From: Myxococcota bacterium
Lineage (GTDB): Bacteria; Myxococcota_A; UBA9160; UBA4427
Length of the DNA stretch: 44,550 nt
Reading direction: 5' to 3'
Assembly (NCBI GenBank): GCA_030748735.1
Contig: JASMLK010000028.1
Coordinates: 1 to 44,550 of the forward strand
Shown: positions 8,352-15,692 of the stretch, in pieces
Numbering within the stretch: position 1 is the stretch's first letter
Layout: each line of letters opens with the position of its first letter
The notes under the pieces: model-generated
What the model was told of the DNA's origin: nothing
Seen by the model: only the letters and a program-made list of their open reading frames with translations
Databases searched by the model: none
Position numbers and translations under genes: made by a program

Positions 8352-8392
8352 AATCGAGGGCATGGCTTCTGGCCATGCCCTCGATTTCGTTT
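8352..8392 (+). terminator. Rho-independent terminator of exoprotein A
   Basis: A perfect 15-base stem (AATCGAGGGCATGGC at 8352-8366 with its complement at 8372-8386) closes a 5-base loop and is followed by TTCGTTT. It lies 28 bases after the exoprotein stop codon. Confidence 0.9.
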
Positions 8393-8581
8393 GTGGGTAT
8401 GCCTCGCGGTTCGCGGGGGCATACGGGGTGCCAGCGGCCGGGATCTCTGCGATCGTTGCGCTCCCCGCTCAGTGGTAGCCGCGCGAGACCTGCAGTGCGG
8501 ACGATCGACGAGGCACGACGCCGGAGTGGGCGTTTCGAAGGAATCTCCACCCAATCCCCCGAGAGAGAAGAGAGACCTGCA

Positions 8582-8923
8582 ATGACCTCACGCGCCTTTC
8601 CGAACCTTCGCTCGATCGTCGTCGCCGTGCTGGTTGCGTTCCAGTTGCTGGGTGTTCCCGGTGCGGCCTTCGCGCAGGATGCCGAAGCGGCGTCCGTGGA
8701 AGAAGTCGAATACGAAATGGACGCCTATGAGATCGGGGCGACAGCGCTCGATGTTACGCTGCTGCGTCCCCTTGGCGCGTTGACCATGCTCGGCGGCATG
8801 GTCTTCTTCGTGGCTTCCGTCCCCTTCGTCGCACCGTCCGATCGGATCGCAACGTCGTGGGACATCTTCGTCTACTCGTCGTACGACTACGCCGTACTCC
8901 GCCCCCTCGGCGAGCTCTTCTAG
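8582..8923 (+). CDS. Small exported membrane protein, LRPLG-repeat family (copy A)
   Basis: This 113-residue protein has a cleavable signal peptide (likely after AAFA, residue 32) and one hydrophobic segment (LTMLGGMVFFVASVPFV) flanked by two matching motifs, TLLRPLGAL before it and VLRPLGELF at the C-terminus. The same layout occurs at 22547-22849 (IIRPLRLL, hydrophobic segment ending in an SLP, then ERELGDL). Both copies sit immediately downstream of, and convergent with, an MFS/spermidine-synthase-like gene. The start at 8582 follows a purine-rich GAGAGAAGAGAG leader and begins a proper signal peptide; the open frame extends upstream without coding character. The function is unknown. A small accessory subunit of the neighbouring transporter-like protein is a guess from context. 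Confidence 0.75.
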   Translation: MTSRAFPNLRSIVVAVLVAFQLLGVPGAAFAQDAEAASVEEVEYEMDAYEIGATALDVTLLRPLGALTMLGGMVFFVASVPFVAPSDRIATSWDIFVYSSYDYAVLRPLGELF

Positions 8924-8955
8924 CGGACTGTCAGGCCGCCGAACTTCCGGCCGGG

Positions 8956-11900
8956 TTATCGAGTCAACCGTTGCAGGTTGCGCTCGACCCGTTCGCGAAT
9001 CGGGGCGAGGTCGGGGTCGCGCGGGATCTGCTCGAGCAGCGCGCCGGCGCGCTGCGCATACGCCTTGCCCTTGCCCTGCGTCTTGCGGCCGCGTGAACCG
9101 TCGGACAAGGAGTCGAGGGCGGCGCGAGCGTCTCCAGCCACCATGCTTGCACGGGCGCGCAACAGGGCTCCGTCGAGGGGACGATGGAACCAGAGCGCTT
9201 GGTCGAAGATCGCAACGGCCTCGCGGCCACGTGACGGGGTGCCGCTCGCGATTCGCCATTGCATGCGCAGCTGCGCTGCGGCGTTGGCGAAGGGCGCCCG
9301 CGGATCGACGGCCGCGAAAGCTTCGTCCATGGCTTCGAGCGCACTCCAGTCGCTAGCAGCCTCCGCGCGCCAACCATCGATGAACTGCTGCTCGACCGCA
9401 GAAAGCGGCTGAGACACCAGGCTGGTCGGATCGACCTTGCCGTTCGCGATGCGGTAGCTGTTCAGCAGGAGCTTTTCGGCGCGCGCATGGCGGTGGTTCG
9501 GTGCGGCGGCGAGGACCTCGTCGAGGAGCTTCCGCGCGGACTCGCTGCGCCCCCGGTGCCGCTGCACGATGGCTTCGCCCACCTTCTTGTCGGTACCCGG
9601 CGAGAGTTGCGTCAACAGCTGCTCCGCGCGGTATGCCGCGAGCCGCTGCAGCAGATAGAACGCGTCGAACCGCTCGAGATCCAACTTCGCCAGCGGGTCA
9701 CGGGGACTGAAGTACGTGTTCAGCCGGTGGCGCAGGGGGGAGTCGAGGATCTTGGGCGAGTGGATCTGCATCAGGTTGTGATTGTCGCGATTCACAGCCT
9801 TGCCAGCCGCGAGCGCATGCACGCCCTCTTCGTCGAGCAGCATCGCGCCGAGGACATCCTCGGCGGTGAAGACGCCCACGTGTGCGAAGTCCTCCGGTGC
9901 CTCGGAGATGGCGCGAGCCGCGGTCTCACCCACATCGAAGGGCGCGTTCGACGAAACGAAGAGGACACCGTAGCTACCGCCGGGGTTGTACACCTGCACG
10001 TTTTCGAACACCGCGGTGAGGGTCGCGAGAAGCGACTCGAAGAGGAACTCGTCCACGAAGGTGAGGCCGATCCACTGGACGAACACGCCGTCCGGGGTCA
10101 GATGGTTCGCGGCGAGTTCGAAGAACTCGCGCGTATAGAGGTGCGAAGCCCCCGCGGACCACGGATGCGAGGGCTGGCTCACGATGGCGTCGAAGCGGCG
10201 GTCGGTCAGCGTCAGCGCGTTGCGGGCGTCGTCGAGGTGGACCGTGAGGCGCGGGTCGCCAAGCGGGTCGCGCCAGCGCTCGCCTGCAACGCTGCGGTTG
10301 GCCTGGACGACCTCGGGTTCGAGTTCCACCACGTCGACCGTCTCGACCAGGCTCGGGACGGTTTCCAGGGCGACGCCTCCTCCGAAGCCAACGACGAGCA
10401 GCGACCTGGCATCGGGACGCACCAGGCTCGGGATCGCGCCCAACCAGCGCGCGACGAGGGGCTTGTTGTGGCGGGTGCCCAGCGGTGAAATGCGGCCTTC
10501 CGGGTTGCCGTTGGTGCGCAGCGTCCAGTGGGCGCGATCGTCGAGCAGGAGCACCGTTGCGGCGCGCCCGACGCCCAGATAGGCCACGTCGTCGTACTCG
10601 TTCGAAGCCTTCGCCAGCGCCGAATAGCGCAGGATCTTCCAGGGTTCGCCCGGCGGCACGATCAGTAGCGCGATCACGCCCACGACGGCCAGGCCCTGGA
10701 GCGGGCGCGCGGCCTTCGGCGCGAATGCGAGGGCGGTGCCGAGCCCGAGCAGCAGGTTGAGCGCAACACAGGCCGTGAGGGTGCCCGCGTAGCCGAGGGC
10801 CGGGATCACGAAGAAGCCCGCTCCGATCGAGCCCACCACCGAACCGAGCGTATTGACCGCATAGACACGGGCGCTGGCGCCACCTGCGTCGGCCTCGTCA
10901 CGGGCCAGCACCCGGACGGCCAGGGGAAAGGTGGCACCGATCAGCGTGGCGGCGGGGAAGAGGGTGAGGGTCGATGCGGTCCAGTCGATCAGCAGCTTCG
11001 AGTAGCCGAGGCTGCGCAGGCGGTCGGTGAGGTCGGGGATCCAGTCGACGGCCAGGAAGGCCGCCAGCGAGAACGCCGCGATCCCGAGCTGCGACGCCGC
11101 GAAGCCGAACGCCGCCCGCTCCCGCGTCTTGCCGTAGCGCGACGCCGCGGCCGCCCCGAGCGTGATGCCCATGAGGAAGCTCGCGAGCATGGTCGAAAAC
11201 GCGTACACGCTGCCGCCGAGCAGGTGTTCGAGCAGCCGAACCCAGAGCACTTCGTAGGTGAACGAGGCCAGGCCGGACGCGAAAATCAGCGGCAGGATCC
11301 ACGCAGCGCCCGGGAAGGCGGGAGGCGCGCTGGAGGCTTGCCCCTCAGGTGGGTGGAAGCTGGCTCCGGCCGTTCGCGAGAGCGCCCACGCCGCCAGAAA
11401 GACCAGGCCATTGATGGCCGCCGCGATCAGGATCGTCTGACGCAGACCGAATTCGGGCAGCAACCAGAACGCCGCAGCGAGGGTGCCGACCACGGCCCCC
11501 GCCGTGTTGATCGAATAGAGCAGTCCGATTCGGGTGCCGATCTCCTCGTCACTGTGTACCGCGTGGCGAACGAGCAGTGGCAGCGTGGCGCCCATGAGCG
11601 CAGTGGGGACCATGAGGATCAGGAACGAGCAGACGAGATAGAAGAGGGCGGTCATCAGGCCGCCCTCGGTGTCCAGATCGGCTTGCCCCCCCAGAAGGGC
11701 CACGTAGAGGGCCTGTGAGGCGTGAATCGCGAAGGGCACCGCGAGTGCCGCAAGGCCGACGCCGAGTTCGAGCACGCCGTAGGTGAGCAGCGGCCGGCGG
11801 ATGCGATGGGCAAGGCGCGCCGCAACGCCAGCGCCGAAGGCCAGCCCCGCCATGTAGGCCGCGAGCACTGTCGCGACGGCGAGGTTCGAAGTGCCGAAGA

Positions 11901-12003
11901 CGAAGGCGAATTCGCGGGTCCACGCGGTCTGGTAGATCAGCCCCGCGAGACCCGAAAGAAAGAAACAGACGAGTAGAAGCGTGAAGGAAGAGTTGGGTCG
12001 CAT
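8956..12003 (-). CDS. MFS-type membrane domain fused to spermidine-synthase-like domain (copy A)
   Basis: This 1015-residue protein has three parts: a polytopic N-terminal half of MFS-like segments (to about residue 460), a spermidine-synthase-like Rossmann domain (about 480-700) and a helical C-terminal extension. The SAM-type site is visible as VVGFGGGVALETV near residue 535, followed by VVELEPE and DDARN. Where true spermidine synthases carry a catalytic Asp and DP, this protein has VSQPSHPWSAGASHLYT near 610, so classical aminopropyl transfer is doubtful. The start at 12003 was chosen because MRPNSS..CFFLSGLAGLIY matches MKDRA..CFFLSGLAALIY of the paralogue (22905-25949). The gene ends a minus-strand run that includes DUF1232 and arylsulfatase genes. 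Whether it transports, methylates or does neither is unknown. Confidence 0.87.
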   Translation of the reverse strand: MRPNSSFTLLLVCFFLSGLAGLIYQTAWTREFAFVFGTSNLAVATVLAAYMAGLAFGAGVAARLAHRIRRPLLTYGVLELGVGLAALAVPFAIHASQALYVALLGGQADLDTEGGLMTALFYLVCSFLILMVPTALMGATLPLLVRHAVHSDEEIGTRIGLLYSINTAGAVVGTLAAAFWLLPEFGLRQTILIAAAINGLVFLAAWALSRTAGASFHPPEGQASSAPPAFPGAAWILPLIFASGLASFTYEVLWVRLLEHLLGGSVYAFSTMLASFLMGITLGAAAASRYGKTRERAAFGFAASQLGIAAFSLAAFLAVDWIPDLTDRLRSLGYSKLLIDWTASTLTLFPAATLIGATFPLAVRVLARDEADAGGASARVYAVNTLGSVVGSIGAGFFVIPALGYAGTLTACVALNLLLGLGTALAFAPKAARPLQGLAVVGVIALLIVPPGEPWKILRYSALAKASNEYDDVAYLGVGRAATVLLLDDRAHWTLRTNGNPEGRISPLGTRHNKPLVARWLGAIPSLVRPDARSLLVVGFGGGVALETVPSLVETVDVVELEPEVVQANRSVAGERWRDPLGDPRLTVHLDDARNALTLTDRRFDAIVSQPSHPWSAGASHLYTREFFELAANHLTPDGVFVQWIGLTFVDEFLFESLLATLTAVFENVQVYNPGGSYGVLFVSSNAPFDVGETAARAISEAPEDFAHVGVFTAEDVLGAMLLDEEGVHALAAGKAVNRDNHNLMQIHSPKILDSPLRHRLNTYFSPRDPLAKLDLERFDAFYLLQRLAAYRAEQLLTQLSPGTDKKVGEAIVQRHRGRSESARKLLDEVLAAAPNHRHARAEKLLLNSYRIANGKVDPTSLVSQPLSAVEQQFIDGWRAEAASDWSALEAMDEAFAAVDPRAPFANAAAQLRMQWRIASGTPSRGREAVAIFDQALWFHRPLDGALLRARASMVAGDARAALDSLSDGSRGRKTQGKGKAYAQRAGALLEQIPRDPDLAPIRERVERNLQRLTR

Positions 12004-12105
12004 AAAGGCGGCGAAGAATACTACGGCGCCGCAGCCGCGTCCCATCCAGAGTGGCTCCTGGCGGCGCGGTGGGCCCTTCGGAACGCAACCCCTATCGACC
12101 AGCCC

Positions 12106-12693
12106 CTACCAGAGTGAAAGAGGTGATTTGGTTTTCTTGCTGCTTGAGGACCGACGCGATGCGGAGCGGCGCCGTTGCCGGCGGTGCATGCGGTCCTGGA
12201 GTTGCACACGCCTTGCTTCCAGCCACTCCTCGCGATGGGTGGGGCCCGCAGATGCACCGGCCTTGCGCAGGATGGCGTCCTTCTTTTCTCGCAGCCGACA
12301 GAAGTCCGCGTAGGCCTCGATCTCGTGTTTCAGTTCGCGCCCCACGAGCTCGATCATGATCGCGTCGTCGAGGTAGCCGATGCCGGGGACGGTGTCGGGA
12401 ATCAGATCCTTCGGGTCGGCGAAGTAGGAAAGAGCCCGCACCACGCGTTCGCGATCCTTGCCCTCGAGGTGCCATTCCTCGTCCTTCACCATCTCGATCA
12501 GCGAATGGAGCTTTTGCGCGCGCTCGAGCACGAATTCCGGCGCGTCCTTCGGGAGTTGGTCGAGGTGGTGGGCTGCTTCGTCGATCAGCTTGTCGGCCGA
12601 GATCTTCGAGCCACGCGAATTGGCTTCTTTGAGCGTCTTGCGGAAGTACTCGAGGTCCCGATCGCTGAGTTCGAACGTGACTTTCATGGGCAT
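12106..12693 (-). CDS. DUF1232 (YkvA-like) protein (copy A)
   Basis: This 195-residue protein contains the DUF1232 core ADPKDLIPDTVPGIGYLDDA, preceded by a charged helical region. It ends in a strongly basic, Ser-rich tail (RRQRRRSASRRSSSSKK) that closes with LSLW. The paralogue at 26057-26623 ends in SLRLW, so the terminal motif is conserved although the tails differ. DUF1232 is usually a small membrane-associated domain of unknown role. The start at 12693 (MPMKVTFELSDRD) lines up with the paralogue; an ATG two codons later is equally possible. It lies 102 bases before the MFS/SpeE-like gene on the same strand in both copies, suggesting cotranscription and a shared task. Confidence 0.82.
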   Translation of the reverse strand: MPMKVTFELSDRDLEYFRKTLKEANSRGSKISADKLIDEAAHHLDQLPKDAPEFVLERAQKLHSLIEMVKDEEWHLEGKDRERVVRALSYFADPKDLIPDTVPGIGYLDDAIMIELVGRELKHEIEAYADFCRLREKKDAILRKAGASAGPTHREEWLEARRVQLQDRMHRRQRRRSASRRSSSSKKTKSPLSLW

Positions 12694-12754
12694 GGCGGGC
12701 GCGCCTCCCTGTTGGGTGTGGACTGGCAAGGGTCTGCAGATTCTAACCCGGCGG

Positions 12755-14407
12755 CTATTCCTCGCGAAGGCAGAAACCGCCGAGCCACCACTTGCGCTCG
12801 CAGTCGTAGACGAGGCGACCGCGTTCCCCGTGCATGCGGTCGAGCACCTTCTCGACACCCGGCGGAGGCATGCCGGGTGCCGGGTGTGGCTGCAGGCTTT
12901 CGATCGGCTGCGGGTAGGTGGCCCAATCGAGCGGGGCACGCCAGCCAGGCGGCGGCACGAGGTGGCTCCGCGTGCCGTTGATCGGATAGCGGGCGCGCCA
13001 GTCGCGGATCTTGCGCGAAAGCTCCTCGACGACATCGGGGTGGTCCGACGCGATGTTGTTGTACTCGTTCGGATCCTCGCTGATCTTGAACAGGTGGTTC
13101 GTCACCGTGGCGGTGATCTGGTCCTGCTCGACTTCCTGCACGAGCTTCCAGTCGTCGTTGAAGACGGTGAAGGCGTAGGAGCCGTAGATGGGGGTCTCCG
13201 AAGCGAAGTAGACCCAGTCCGTTCGCTTCTGCGTCTTGCCCTCGGAAATGGCGGGCCACATGCTGCGACCGTCGAGCTTGCGTTCGTTGCGGGCTTCGAT
13301 CCCGGTCGCGTCGGCGAGAGTGGGGAAGACGTCCATCACGGTCATGATCTGGTCCATCTTCGCGCCTGCTTCGACCTTCCCCGGCCAACGCAAGAGCGAC
13401 ACCACGCGAATGCCCCCCTCGAAGGTCTCGCCCTTGCCACCGCGCAGCGGCACGTTGTCAGCACCACCGACCGAATAGGCCGCACCCCCGTTGTCGCTGA
13501 AGAAGAGCACGATCGTCTCGTCGGCGATGCCCTCGGCGTCGAGCGTGTCGAGGATCTGTCCCACGGCCTGGTCCAGGGCGTCGGTGACGGCGGCGTACAT
13601 GGGCCGCGCACTCGGCTGCATCATCAACGTGGCCATGCGCCGGGTGCCGTCCGTCCCCTCGCTGCGCGCGGGCTCGAGGTCGGTGTCGATGTCCTTGTAC
13701 TTCTCTTGCAGTTCCTTCGGTGCATCGAGAGGCGTGTGGGGAGCGATGAAGGGGACGTACAGAAAGAAGGGCCGCGACTCGTCACGCTCTTTGATGTAAC
13801 GCGAAACCTCGTTGCTCAGCATGAAGGTTTCGTAGCCGTCGCCGTCGATCGACACGCCGTTGCGCTGAAAGTCCTTGCCCCCCTGGTTGGCGAACGGCGG
13901 GTAGTAACCCACCTCGGTATGCAGGTGGCCGTAGAAGTGCTCGAAGCCCCGCGCGTTGGGGTGATAGGTCTGTTGCGCGTGTCCGAGATGCCACTTGCCC
14001 ACCATTGCGGTCTGGTAGCCGGCGGCTCGAAAGGATTCGGGCATGAAGTGTTCGTCGGGATGAATGCCGGTGTTGTCCCAGGCCATGATCACGCCGTACA
14101 CGACGCCCAGGCGAATCGGGTCGCGTCCGGTCATCAGCGCAGCGCGCGTGGGTGAACAGATCGGCGTGGTGTAGAAGCGATGGAGTTCGGTGCCCTCGGC
14201 GGCGAGACGATCGAGGGAGGGGGTGTCGATGTCGCCCCCGCGGAAGCCCACGTCGGCCCAGCCGAGGTCGTCGGCGACCATGACGATGACGTTCGGGCGC
14301 TCGTCACTCGCGAAGCTGGCACCGGCCGGGGCCAGGAGAGACAAGATGCAGGCGATGAATGCTCCCCCTCGAAACGTGGGGTCGTTGTCGCGACGCAGCA
14401 GGGGCAT
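12755..14407 (-). CDS. Periplasmic arylsulfatase, FGly type
   Basis: This 550-residue sulfatase has an N-terminal signal sequence (hydrophobic core near 15-30, cleavage near SFAS). It carries the canonical formylglycine motif Cys84-Ser-Pro-Thr-Arg88 (ICSPTRAALMTG) and the metal ligands Asp46-Asp47 in VADDLGWADVG. GKWHLG is present near 130, as is SDNGG. It should hydrolyse a sulfate ester in the periplasm after oxidation of Cys84 by a formylglycine-generating enzyme or anSME, neither of which is encoded here. It thus differs from the two Thr-type sulfatase-like proteins in this window. A GAGGAAA ribosome site precedes the ATG. The neighbours (acyltransferase and RND exporter upstream, DUF1232 downstream) suggest work on an envelope or imported glycan or lipid; the substrate is unknown. 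Confidence 0.93.
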   Translation of the reverse strand: MPLLRRDNDPTFRGGAFIACILSLLAPAGASFASDERPNVIVMVADDLGWADVGFRGGDIDTPSLDRLAAEGTELHRFYTTPICSPTRAALMTGRDPIRLGVVYGVIMAWDNTGIHPDEHFMPESFRAAGYQTAMVGKWHLGHAQQTYHPNARGFEHFYGHLHTEVGYYPPFANQGGKDFQRNGVSIDGDGYETFMLSNEVSRYIKERDESRPFFLYVPFIAPHTPLDAPKELQEKYKDIDTDLEPARSEGTDGTRRMATLMMQPSARPMYAAVTDALDQAVGQILDTLDAEGIADETIVLFFSDNGGAAYSVGGADNVPLRGGKGETFEGGIRVVSLLRWPGKVEAGAKMDQIMTVMDVFPTLADATGIEARNERKLDGRSMWPAISEGKTQKRTDWVYFASETPIYGSYAFTVFNDDWKLVQEVEQDQITATVTNHLFKISEDPNEYNNIASDHPDVVEELSRKIRDWRARYPINGTRSHLVPPPGWRAPLDWATYPQPIESLQPHPAPGMPPPGVEKVLDRMHGERGRLVYDCERKWWLGGFCLREE

Positions 14408-14507
14408 GGCGTTTCCTCATTGGATGGGCGGCCCGGACGATAGCGATCGGTAGATCGCATCCGCCCAATGCGAGTGGATCCGACGGGTCCGGACCGTTCA
14501 GTGCGCG

Positions 14508-15662
14508 CTACTCCGCGGGCTTGGGAGTGCGTTCGACGTAGGCGAAGCGCCGCCCGTACTTTCGCGCGGGCTCTTCGAGAAACTCCCACGAGAGCCAGGC
14601 GAGAGAAAGCGTCAAGAACGCGCTGAACCCTACCGTGGGCCAGTAGCTCCAGCCCACCGAGAACCAGCGCATGACCGCGTTCGCGACGGCGGGATGAAAG
14701 AGATAGACGGCATAACTCATGACGCCGAGGCGCACGACGAGGGGGTTCGCGAAGAAGCGGCCCGCCGGCCCGCCAAAGCCCACGGTGGCGCGCGCGACGA
14801 GCCAGGTGAACACCATCGCCATGGCACTTTCCTGGATCGGGATCGCCACGCTGCGACGAAACGCTTCGCCAGCGAGTTTCTGCCCGACGATGGTCACGAG
14901 GAGGAGTGGCAGGCCGACGATCAGGCTCACGCGCACGAAGCGCTCCCGGTAGCTCGTCGCGCGGGCATGAACGTCGCCCCGCCAGAGAACCGCGAGCAGC
15001 GCCCCCATGCCCAGGGTGTCGAGGCAGGAGATGGGGTTGAACGAAATCGTCATGTCGGCCCAGCCGAGGGCGACACCCAGCGTGCGAAACACTGGTGCGG
15101 CCACGATCGAGAGTCCGATGCAGGGCAGGATCGCACCGCGCGGCAGCCACAACATCAAGAATGCCCAGGCGATGTAGAACTGCTCTTCGACCGCGAGAGA
15201 CCACAGATGCGTGATGCTCGGGAGCCAGCGTCCGTCGAGGATCATCCCCAGGTTGCTCAGGTAGGGGATGTGCCAGAGCACGGTGTCGCGGATCGCACCG
15301 ATGTCGAGCGCGGATCCAACGAGCAGGAAGAGATAGAAGGCGGGCACCAGGCGCATGACCCGGCGCAGGAAGAAGTGTCCCAGGGAAGTCGCGCGGTCCT
15401 GCTCCCCGCTTTCGACCGCGAAGCGTTGATCGAGCAGGATCGATGTGATCAGGAAGCCGCTCAACACGAAGAAGAGTCGAACGCCCGCGACGCCGAACGG
15501 AAACCACGTCTTCCAGAAGATCGCGTCCGGTACCCAGTGATGGATCACCGTGGCGGTCACCGCGACCGCCCGCAAGCCGTCGAGCTGGATGCGATAGCCG
15601 GCGGGGCGTTGGCTGCTCTTGGCTGATGCGGCTGCTGCGACAGGCGTGCTCTGCTCACTCAT
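14508..15662 (-). CDS. OafA/acyltransferase-3 family membrane acyltransferase
   Basis: This 384-residue polytopic protein has the family signature near the N-terminus: QLDGLRAVAV followed by VIHHW (the catalytic-type His), then GVRLFFVLSGFLIT and the RR..RLVPAFY segment. About ten membrane segments are expected, which is normal for the family. Such enzymes transfer acetyl or other acyl groups to extracytoplasmic sugars or lipids. The ATG at 15662 was preferred over a TTG three codons upstream because a TACGAT box lies 8 bases before it. It lies 30 bases downstream of the RND gene and 100 bases upstream of the arylsulfatase gene on the same strand, so the three are probably one functional group. 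The acceptor is unknown. Confidence 0.9.
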   Translation of the reverse strand: MSEQSTPVAAAASAKSSQRPAGYRIQLDGLRAVAVTATVIHHWVPDAIFWKTWFPFGVAGVRLFFVLSGFLITSILLDQRFAVESGEQDRATSLGHFFLRRVMRLVPAFYLFLLVGSALDIGAIRDTVLWHIPYLSNLGMILDGRWLPSITHLWSLAVEEQFYIAWAFLMLWLPRGAILPCIGLSIVAAPVFRTLGVALGWADMTISFNPISCLDTLGMGALLAVLWRGDVHARATSYRERFVRVSLIVGLPLLLVTIVGQKLAGEAFRRSVAIPIQESAMAMVFTWLVARATVGFGGPAGRFFANPLVVRLGVMSYAVYLFHPAVANAVMRWFSVGWSYWPTVGFSAFLTLSLAWLSWEFLEEPARKYGRRFAYVERTPKPAE

Positions 15663-15670
15663 CGTGCGCA

Positions 15671-15676
15671 ATCGTA
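15671..15676 (-). promoter_or_regulatory. Putative -10 box inside operon
   Basis: On the minus strand TACGAT lies 8 bases before the ATG at 15662, with no Shine-Dalgarno sequence. It may give the acyltransferase gene its own leaderless start within the RND-acyltransferase gap. Confidence 0.35.
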
Positions 15677-15692
15677 GCCGAGAGCGAGCCCG

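Noticed and set aside
7110..8363. Minus-strand open frame opposite exoprotein A
   Set aside because: It is an Arg/His-rich shadow; the plus strand has a promoter, ribosome site, signal peptide and terminator.
14694..15626. Plus-strand open frame within the acyltransferase gene
   Set aside because: It is a Glu/His/Gln-rich shadow without hydrophobic segments; the acyltransferase motifs on the other strand are clear.
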